From NCBI GenBank assembly GCA_028715985.1, contig JAQUQR010000009.1, forward strand, positions 1 through 49,097: 49,097 nt of DNA, given 5' to 3'. Below, one piece after another: positions 43,593 to 49,097 of the stretch; within the stretch, counting starts at the first letter, position 1, and the number at the start of each line of letters is the position of its first letter. Below the pieces are notes generated by a model. The model saw nothing but the letters and a program-made list of their open reading frames with translations. It searched no databases and had not been told where the DNA came from. The position numbers and the translations under genes are program-made. The DNA comes from Methanocellales archaeon. Lineage in GTDB: Archaea; Halobacteriota; UBA148.

Positions 43593-44506
43593 TAAGACCT
43601 GGAGAGAACAAAATATCATCAGCAAGCTTTAGTACGTTGGCAGAAATGAGGGGTAAGAGGAGTGGAGTGAGTCTGGTTGGTGACCATGATACTCTAGTAA
43701 CGCTGGGGATGGATGGAGTTATTTATGACGGATGTCAAAGAGTTGAGATCAACCTTGATGGAAGCGAAATCTTGAGAGCTGAAGCTTTTATAGTTAAAGG
43801 GATACCGCAGATCGAGAAGGGGGATGACCTGGGCAATATAATATCCGAATTAGCTAAACCAGCGGATGGAGATATTATAGTAGTCGCCTCTACCGTCGTT
43901 GCAAAGTCTGAGGGTAGAGTGCTGCGCCTAAAGGATATAGGGCCGGGCTATGAAGCCGAGAGGATTGCACGCCTAAACGGGGAGGACCCAAGGTTTATCC
44001 AAGCGGTATTGGATGAAAGCGAGGAGATTCTGATCGAGAATCCTTTTTTGCTGGTCCAGACTCCTGCAGGTCATATATGCGTGAATGCAGGTATAGACAG
44101 ATCGAACATTCGGGAAGGATTTGTGATTTTGTTGCCAGAAGATCCAGATGGGAGCGCAAAAAATATCAGAGACTCAACTGGCAAACACATTGCGGTCATC
44201 GTCTCAGACACATGCGGCAGACCATTCCGAACCGGGCAAACAGGCATCGCAATTGGATGTGCTGGCATCTCAGCTATTAAGGACTGGAGAGGTGAAAAAG
44301 ATCTATTTGGCAGAGAGCTAAAAGTGACAAGAGAGGCGATTGTAGATGAACTGGCTGGTTTTGCGAATCTGTTGATGGGTGAAGCTTCCGGGGGGACGCC
44401 CGTGGTGATAATTCGTGGGATCCAATGGCAAGATAGCAAGGAAGGAATCAAGAGCATATATAGAACGAAAGAAGAGGATCTGATAAAAAAGGCGCTTAAA
44501 AAGTAG
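43532..44506 (+). CDS. cofE: Coenzyme F420-0:L-glutamate ligase
   Basis: A GTP-dependent ligase that adds gamma-glutamate to F420-0, completing F420. Seen from residue about 84: FIVKGIPQIEKGDDLG, DIIVVASTVVAKSEGRVL, LVQTPAGHICVNAGIDRSNI, VIVSDTCGRPFRTGQTGIAIG, then LFGRELKVTREAIVDELA and a C-terminal RGI. That core is about 240 aa, the normal CofE length. The frame adds about 80 residues upstream with no family match, overlapping a decayed fragment. The true start may be the TTG at 43772 rather than ATG 43532. F420 is the cofactor used by Mer at 23283. Confidence 0.85.
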   Translation: MLDHFATDEGERTERYFSEMIRPGENKISSASFSTLAEMRGKRSGVSLVGDHDTLVTLGMDGVIYDGCQRVEINLDGSEILRAEAFIVKGIPQIEKGDDLGNIISELAKPADGDIIVVASTVVAKSEGRVLRLKDIGPGYEAERIARLNGEDPRFIQAVLDESEEILIENPFLLVQTPAGHICVNAGIDRSNIREGFVILLPEDPDGSAKNIRDSTGKHIAVIVSDTCGRPFRTGQTGIAIGCAGISAIKDWRGEKDLFGRELKVTREAIVDELAGFANLLMGEASGGTPVVIIRGIQWQDSKEGIKSIYRTKEEDLIKKALKK

Positions 44507-44701
44507 CTGTAAGTTATAATTAAAAAACTCAAAAAAATCGCCACAGATTTTTTAGGGCAATAAACTAAAGGAAGTATCTAAATGGGACTGGTAGGAATGA
44601 GCGTCTCATTTGGATGCTTGCATGTATTTATTATTAGATTAGATTATTGTAGCCCTGGTAACAAAAGATAACATAATAAAACAAACTTTATTCCTGTAAG
44701 C

Positions 44702-45661
44702 TCAGAGCAAAGTAGCTGCTATGGCCAGCATTGCAATTATCATCCATTCGCCGTCCACGAGCAAATCAACCGAAGTCCCTATTTTTAACTTATCCTTACA
44801 AAAATACAGGATATACCAGTATCCGTAAAAAATGCAAAAGATTAAGACGACAAGGTATTGGCGGAAAAAGCCCATAAAACAGGAAAATGCGAGCCAGACT
44901 AAGAGGGTTGAGTTCAGTCCCAGGAGCAGATTTTTTGAGTTACTTCTTCCAAAAAATACTGGAATGGTTTTTACCCCGCTCATTCTATCGCCTTCGATAT
45001 CTCGAACATCAAATACAACCGTGTTAATGAAGCATTTAATGAAAAAGAAATAAAAAATCAGGGATATTAGAAGATAATCACGAAAAGAAACTGCTAAGGG
45101 TATGAAAGCGCCTAATACCGCCCAAGACAGTGCAACTACGATGTTTTTTATGCCCATTATGTCTTTCAGTCGGAAGTTGGATATTTTTATACTGTATATA
45201 ACTCCCATAAAAAAAGGAAAGAGAATTATAAAGATGGAAAGGGGGTTTTGTAAAAAAGATAAAGACAAGGCAACAATGAAAGACGCTACTGTAGCCCAGA
45301 TGACCAAACGTTTATTTTTTGCAATAAATCCTGCCCTTTCAGGCACATTTACCGCATCTTCTTCTATATCGGTTAATTTATTGATGTTGTAGGTGGCAAA
45401 ACTAACGAGAAAAGAAGCAATAAGCAATTTAAAACTAATCTGCACCTCATAAAGCAAGAAAGAAAAATAAGGTAACAAAAAGGCGATTATGGCAATGAAT
45501 AGGGAACTTACCGACAAGAATGACAGGAATTTATCAAACAAGGAACGGATGCTTTTAAGTTTGAGATGGAGATGGGGTAACAGATAACTACCGAGCCCAT
45601 CATCTAACCCAACATCCGTTTCGCATAAAGACTTACATCCATAAGTTAATATTTTAAACAT
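44702..45661 (-). CDS. UbiA-family prenyltransferase
   Basis: A 319-aa integral membrane enzyme with about eight or nine hydrophobic segments. Seen: the first Asp-rich motif in NINKLTDIEED near 92-102 and the second DVRDIEGDRMSG near 220, both needed to bind the prenyl diphosphate with magnesium. Family members make quinones, heme O, or the geranylgeranylglyceryl phosphate of archaeal lipids; the acceptor cannot be told. The first 45 residues (Cys-rich, soluble-looking) precede the usual N-terminus, so the start may be later. The ATG lies within a 20-base direct repeat copy. Confidence 0.8.
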   Translation of the reverse strand: MFKILTYGCKSLCETDVGLDDGLGSYLLPHLHLKLKSIRSLFDKFLSFLSVSSLFIAIIAFLLPYFSFLLYEVQISFKLLIASFLVSFATYNINKLTDIEEDAVNVPERAGFIAKNKRLVIWATVASFIVALSLSFLQNPLSIFIILFPFFMGVIYSIKISNFRLKDIMGIKNIVVALSWAVLGAFIPLAVSFRDYLLISLIFYFFFIKCFINTVVFDVRDIEGDRMSGVKTIPVFFGRSNSKNLLLGLNSTLLVWLAFSCFMGFFRQYLVVLIFCIFYGYWYILYFCKDKLKIGTSVDLLVDGEWMIIAMLAIAATLL

Positions 45662-45729
45662 TTCTATATATTAAACGTTATGCTTTAACATACCTATCGT
45701 TTTAAACCCAAGTTAATATTTTAGACATT
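45643..45729. repeat. 20-base direct repeat over the UbiA start codon
   Basis: aagttaatattttaaacatt at 45643-45662 and aagttaatattttagacatt at 45710-45729 differ at one base, 67 bases apart. The inner copy contains the annotated ATG (45661, minus strand). The outer copy has another ATG that would encode only an 8-codon reading frame. Confidence 0.75.
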
Positions 45730-45786
45730 GACTACACCACAACTAAACGGCATATATCAGGCACTTAACTAGAAATTGCATGGGGA

Positions 45787-46611
45787 TCACAAATGAAATT
45801 TATTGGACCGCTTGCGATACCATTCAAACAATTCCCACCCCCATTCAATACCTTCCTTAGTGGAATCTACTATATCCTTATTCCAGTCGTATGTACCATC
45901 AAAATTAAACAAACCAAGCGATAGGAGGCTGTCAGTAACCGTAAAAGCAACTTTTAAGTCTTTTTTCATTACGTATAATTTAAGTTTAGAGCTTTTTTCA
46001 GAGAAGATTTCTTTCAGGATTTCCTGGTCTATTCCTCCCAATACTTCTTCTGATATTATAAGCTCCACATCAATATTTTTCTCGATTGTAAGCTCTTTAA
46101 ATAGTGGTCCAAAATCAGGGATGGACATGGAAGTTACCCCCCTTATCTCTTTAGCATTTCTCAGAATATCGACGAAGCTTGTGAAGACTTGTAAAACATC
46201 AGCGGCAGGAGCCTCTACCATACTGGAGTTTCGCAATGCCCCAATTCTCTCAAGCAAATGTTCCGGAATGTCGCTGAGGTCATGAGTACGCCAAAAGCCC
46301 TCGTACTTTTCCAATACATCAATCGCCTCCAAAAAATCGAGTAGCTTCAAGGCGACAATTTCGCCGATTTTCGTTAACACATAATCCTTGGCTTCATCTT
46401 GAAAAATGAATTTGCCCTTTTCAAGCTCTCTTAGTGCATGTATGGCTGTTGTAGAGCTTGCTTCCATCTCATCTCGTAATTCGCTCAGTGGTTTCTTGCC
46501 CTTTTTCAAGCTAACTAAAATACCGCTTCTCAGATCGGAACAAGCAGCGAGGCGAAGCATAGCACGAACAATCTTCGATCTCTTTTTTTCATTTTCATCT
46601 GAAGCGCACAT
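45787..46611 (-). CDS. wHTH transcription regulator with FilR1 (DUF1724) domain
   Basis: A 274-aa methanogen-type regulator. Residues about 12-85 are an ArsR-like winged helix (LSELRDEMEASSTTAIHALREL). Residues about 130-260 match the FilR1/DUF1724 ligand-domain layout (EIRGVTSMSIPDFGPLF, VELIISEEVL, LYVMKKDLKVAFTVTDSLLSLGLF). The family is abundant in Methanosarcinales-like archaea; FilR1 controls filament formation and methane-path choice in one methanogen. It is divergent from the duplicated promoter region of the AAA+ gene and may regulate it (inference). ATG at 46611. Confidence 0.8.
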   Translation of the reverse strand: MCASDENEKKRSKIVRAMLRLAACSDLRSGILVSLKKGKKPLSELRDEMEASSTTAIHALRELEKGKFIFQDEAKDYVLTKIGEIVALKLLDFLEAIDVLEKYEGFWRTHDLSDIPEHLLERIGALRNSSMVEAPAADVLQVFTSFVDILRNAKEIRGVTSMSIPDFGPLFKELTIEKNIDVELIISEEVLGGIDQEILKEIFSEKSSKLKLYVMKKDLKVAFTVTDSLLSLGLFNFDGTYDWNKDIVDSTKEGIEWGWELFEWYRKRSNKFHL

Positions 46612-46716
46612 TTTCTTTCACATCTCGACTCGATTAGGTCATAGTACATACATGTATTTTATAGTATACACTACTCTCATTCATTGAGTTTAAGTATAGT
46701 TATGTATATAGTTTAG

Positions 46717-46955
46717 GAATGAAAATATTGTCTGATTTTAGCAATTTTGCTTATAAAAGGAAAAAGTTTAAATAATAGTTAAAGTATACACATACTTTGC
46801 ACAATATCCACAAATTACTAATCAAAAATATTGAGTGATTTCATATACAGCTAAAGAATGAAAATATTGTCTGATTTTAGCAATTTTGCTCAAAAAAAGG
46901 AAAAGTTTAAATATATATAATGTATATACGCATTTTGCACAATGCTCACAAGTTA
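46717..46955 (+). repeat. Duplicated promoter unit (about 100 bases, 139-base spacing)
   Basis: Copies at about 46717-46818 and 46856-46955. The first 36 bases (gaatgaaaatattgtctgat and on) are identical, and both continue with aaaaagtttaaat-type TATA sequence, then a (c/t)tttgcacaat...cacaa core. Each copy has its own TATA box toward the AAA+ gene, so the region may hold tandem promoters or regulator sites. It fills most of the spacer 46612-47023, which carries no gene. Confidence 0.8.
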
Positions 46956-46995
46956 CACATTTAAGAAATGAACAAGTTACACATTTAAGAAATGA
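46948..46995 (+). repeat. Perfect 24-base tandem duplication
   Basis: The 24-base unit beginning acaagttacacatttaagaa occurs at 46948-46971 and 46972-46995, about 30 bases before the AAA+ start. It may be a leader or operator repeat. Confidence 0.9.
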
Positions 46996-47023
46996 TATAG
47001 AAATAACACAGGGGATATAAAAC

Positions 47024-48175
47024 TTGGAAGGAAAAAATCCATTTTCACCCACGTTTCCTGTAAACACAAAATATTTCGCTAACAGGGAGGACATCTTATC
47101 CTCTTTCAGGAGATCGTTCGATAGGTCCAAGAAAACAGAGATGCCTACGCCAGACAACATAGCTGTTCTAGGGGATTGTGGCGTCGGCAAGACTTCTGTG
47201 TTAAGGAAATTTGAAGCCATAGCTTTAGAAGAGTTCAAGGAAAGGAAGGTGTTTTCAGCGATAGTAGGATTTACGCCCATTTCGTGTAATTCTTTCAATT
47301 CCATCCTCAATAAAATTGTAGACGAAATTAGTGGAAACTTTGTCACAAATACGCTCGATCAGGCGGAAATGAAGAACGAAATCAAGGACTGGAGAGCCAA
47401 ATCAATCGGGACATCTGAAGCAGCAAAAAGAGATGAATCAGCTACGAGGATTTTTAGGGATACGCTTATAGGACTATGGAAAACTCTCGAAAAAAGAGGA
47501 ATTGATACCGGACTTCTGATGTTGGATGATGTACATTATCTAAGTAGGTGTCCAGATGCCTTGAGTGAGATCAGGGCAGTATTCCAAGAGCTTCCAAAGA
47601 ACGGATGTAACTTTATATTGTGTATAACCGGGAGAAGTGATCTGTTTTCAGATATAAGAGGATATGGTAGAACTTTTGCTAACTTCTTTAACATCAAGCA
47701 TACCCTGAATCCCTTTAAATTGAATGAAGTCAAAGACGCCATCCTAACGCCCTTGAAAATGTCAGGTTTGGACCTGACGGTTAATGAGAGCGTGATTGAG
47801 AGAATACATGACTTAACCAGGGGGCACCCGGTTTTCATCAATTTCATAATGAGGGAGTTGGTGTATCTAAAGAGAGAGGGTAGAATCACCCTGGAAGATT
47901 TTGAGAAAAATTATCGTACCATCATGAAATCAATGGAACGAGAGAGATTTAAAAACGACTTTTCGATATCGAGCGGTAAGGAGAAGGAAATCTTATTGGC
48001 GATGTCAAAACTGCCAGACAGGTTTAGTCCCTCTGACATAAGTATAAAGGACGCCAGGACACATCTTCGGTTTTTGATTAAAAAGGGGCTTATAGTAAAA
48101 CATGAGAGGGGAGCGTATTCGCTCTACCATCCATTTTTCAAAGAGTACCTGAGGAGTCTGGGTGAAAATGAATAG
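47024..48175 (+). CDS. AAA+ ATPase with C-terminal winged helix (ORC/STAND-like)
   Basis: A 383-aa protein. Seen: Walker A LGDCGVGKTS near residue 49, Walker B LLMLDDVHYL near 166, a sensor-like CITGRSD, a helical lid (LNPFKLNEVKDAI, RGHPVFINFI) and a C-terminal wHTH-like domain (FSPSDISIKDARTHLRFLIKKG). This layout is shared by archaeal Orc1/Cdc6-like and STAND ATPases; typical origin-recognition motifs are not evident, so I favour a regulatory ATPase. The start is TTG at 47024, just before NPFSPTFPV. Its stop overlaps the start of the exported protein gene, suggesting coupled expression. The upstream region is heavily duplicated. Confidence 0.75.
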   Translation: MEGKNPFSPTFPVNTKYFANREDILSSFRRSFDRSKKTEMPTPDNIAVLGDCGVGKTSVLRKFEAIALEEFKERKVFSAIVGFTPISCNSFNSILNKIVDEISGNFVTNTLDQAEMKNEIKDWRAKSIGTSEAAKRDESATRIFRDTLIGLWKTLEKRGIDTGLLMLDDVHYLSRCPDALSEIRAVFQELPKNGCNFILCITGRSDLFSDIRGYGRTFANFFNIKHTLNPFKLNEVKDAILTPLKMSGLDLTVNESVIERIHDLTRGHPVFINFIMRELVYLKREGRITLEDFEKNYRTIMKSMERERFKNDFSISSGKEKEILLAMSKLPDRFSPSDISIKDARTHLRFLIKKGLIVKHERGAYSLYHPFFKEYLRSLGENE

Positions 48176-49097
48176 TGGAGAGAGATACACTAAGCGGATC
48201 GTTGTATTGATGGTAGTATCTCTCTTACTTGGAGGTCTTATACCCTCTCTTCAGGGGGCTATTGTGAATAACGGGATTGTAAGCGGTGAGGTGGGGCCGA
48301 GCGTAGTTGGAGCCGTCGAGGCGGATCACGGTGAATCGGAGCCGATTATTGTGGTTAACGAGGTTGAGCCGAGCATAATTTTAGATGATGAATCGGAGGC
48401 GAGCGTAGTTGGAGCCGTCGAGGCGGATCACGGTGAATCGGAGCCGATTATTGTGGTTAACGAGGTTGAGCCGAGCATAATTTTAGATGATGAATCGGAG
48501 GCGAGCGTAGTTGGAGCCGTCGAGGCGGAGCCGATTATCGTAATTAGCGAGGCGGGGCCGAGCATAGTATACAACAAGTATGGCGAGTTGAACCCAAACC
48601 AAGAGGGTGATACGGAGCCGAGCATAATTGTGGCTAACGAAGTGGAGGAGCCGACCATAAACGTGACAGACGTGCAGAGTTATCCTTCTGTCGGAGAAAA
48701 CTGGACGGTTAGATTCAACACAACAGGAAAAGCCAACTTAACGATTACGGCGGTTAATGGAACAACCTGGAGTGATGAAAACGAAGATAATGATTTGAAA
48801 TTCCTGGAAATTAGGCGTGGAGATGAATTAGCAGAATACGAATGGATCAACAATTCTGTGTTCATTGAAGATTATGAATGTAATGAAACAGGTCATGCAG
48901 TTAGTAAAGTGTTGATATCTGGTAAACACACATTAGAATTTAAATTTGGGGATGATGTTGAGTATGCACACAACGATGCATCGAACTGGTATAACCCAAG
49001 CTGGAATTACCGCAAATTGATAACCATCGACCACACCAAGGTCGATAATGTAGATACTCCCTCCACCACCTACGCCAACTTTCCCGTTCTGATCAAT
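48168..49097 (+). CDS. Exported repeat-rich DUF2341-type surface protein, 3' end beyond the window
   Basis: The frame is open for 310 codons to the window edge. Seen: a signal peptide (residues about 10-31, IVVLMVVSLLLGGLI), then an acidic low-complexity region of about 130 residues built on EPSII, EPIIV and SVVGAVEA units, a beta-rich stretch with many NxT/S sequons (about 165-275), and the start of a DUF2341 domain at NPSWNYRKLITID near 285. DUF2341 occurs in large archaeal envelope proteins. ATG 48168 overlaps the AAA+ gene stop by 8 bases. It lies on the outside of the cell by prediction. Confidence 0.8.
   Translation, partial: MNSGERYTKRIVVLMVVSLLLGGLIPSLQGAIVNNGIVSGEVGPSVVGAVEADHGESEPIIVVNEVEPSIILDDESEASVVGAVEADHGESEPIIVVNEVEPSIILDDESEASVVGAVEAEPIIVISEAGPSIVYNKYGELNPNQEGDTEPSIIVANEVEEPTINVTDVQSYPSVGENWTVRFNTTGKANLTITAVNGTTWSDENEDNDLKFLEIRRGDELAEYEWINNSVFIEDYECNETGHAVSKVLISGKHTLEFKFGDDVEYAHNDASNWYNPSWNYRKLITIDHTKVDNVDTPSTTYANFPVLIN
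48299..48502 (+). repeat. Two identical 102-base coding repeats plus a partial third
   Basis: Units at 48299-48400 and 48401-48502 appear identical base for base; a third starts at 48503 and diverges after about 28 bases. Each encodes 34 residues, keeping the frame. Perfect identity implies recent duplication or active homogenisation. Confidence 0.9.

Noticed and set aside
46717-46995. Replication origin next to an Orc1-like gene
   Set aside because: The repeats lack recognisable origin-recognition boxes and each copy carries a TATA box, so duplicated promoters explain them better.
1-49097. CRISPR array
   Set aside because: No regularly spaced repeat series is present; the Cas4-like gene lacks any cas neighbour.

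Overview
The window is archaeal chromosomal DNA from a euryarchaeon of the methanogen/ANME/Archaeoglobus grade. Markers are archaeal-type GlyRS, Sec61-beta, LonB, Alba (broken), CetZ, Dph6, ApgM, a FilR1-type regulator, and the C1/F420 genes Mer and CofE. Core genes have moderate GC. TATA-like boxes and weak or absent Shine-Dalgarno sequences precede several genes. I cannot name a genus. A mer gene argues against typical ANME-1. I recognised no rRNA, tRNA, CRISPR array or intact insertion sequence.

Layout. (1) 1-9.7 kb is housekeeping: a Hef-like helicase without a nuclease domain, GlyRS overlapping a four-CBS protein, an amidohydrolase, a structured intergenic RNA candidate (about 6205-6300), a small winged-helix protein, Sec61-beta overlapping an EngB-like GTPase, and a HAD phosphatase/PfkB kinase pair. 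(2) 9.7-21 kb is an AT-rich accessory island. It opens with a decayed alba gene and a wHTH-nucleotidyltransferase/HEPN pair. Then comes a tightly packed minus-strand cluster: a 1218-aa Eco57I-like methyltransferase, a second wHTH-nucleotidyltransferase/HEPN pair, a PLD-SNF2 helicase, and a Cas4/RecB-like PD-(D/E)XK nuclease whose frame carries an internal TAG. This is the best candidate for an undescribed defence system. (3) 20.9-25.1 kb holds a Tat lipoprotein with a zinc-ribbon-like tail, a Cys-cluster protein, YbjQ with a duplicated 3' fragment, Mer and a SAM hydrolase-family protein. (4) 25.4-37.5 kb holds a NucS-like nuclease, Dph6, a radical SAM protein with LonB, an FAD disulfide oxidoreductase, PRPP synthetase, the RNA-repair pair RtcA/KptA (convergent, overlapping), and a phosphoglucosamine mutase/epimerase pair. 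(5) 37.5-41.2 kb is a minus-strand cetZ cluster: an unknown helical protein, a PRC-barrel protein, CetZ and a single-pass coiled-coil membrane protein, plausibly a cell-shape or division module. (6) 41.3-49.1 kb holds ApgM-ThrB, a frameshifted gene remnant, CofE, a UbiA prenyltransferase, a FilR1 regulator, a duplicated promoter region driving an AAA+ ATPase, and the start of a repeat-rich exported DUF2341 protein running off the window.

A recurrent theme is short, near-perfect direct duplication (15, 20, 24, 27, about 100 and 102 bp), several copies lying on promoters or start codons. Together with decayed genes (alba, the ybjQ tail, the fragment after thrB, the nuclease with a stop) this points to a locally plastic genome.
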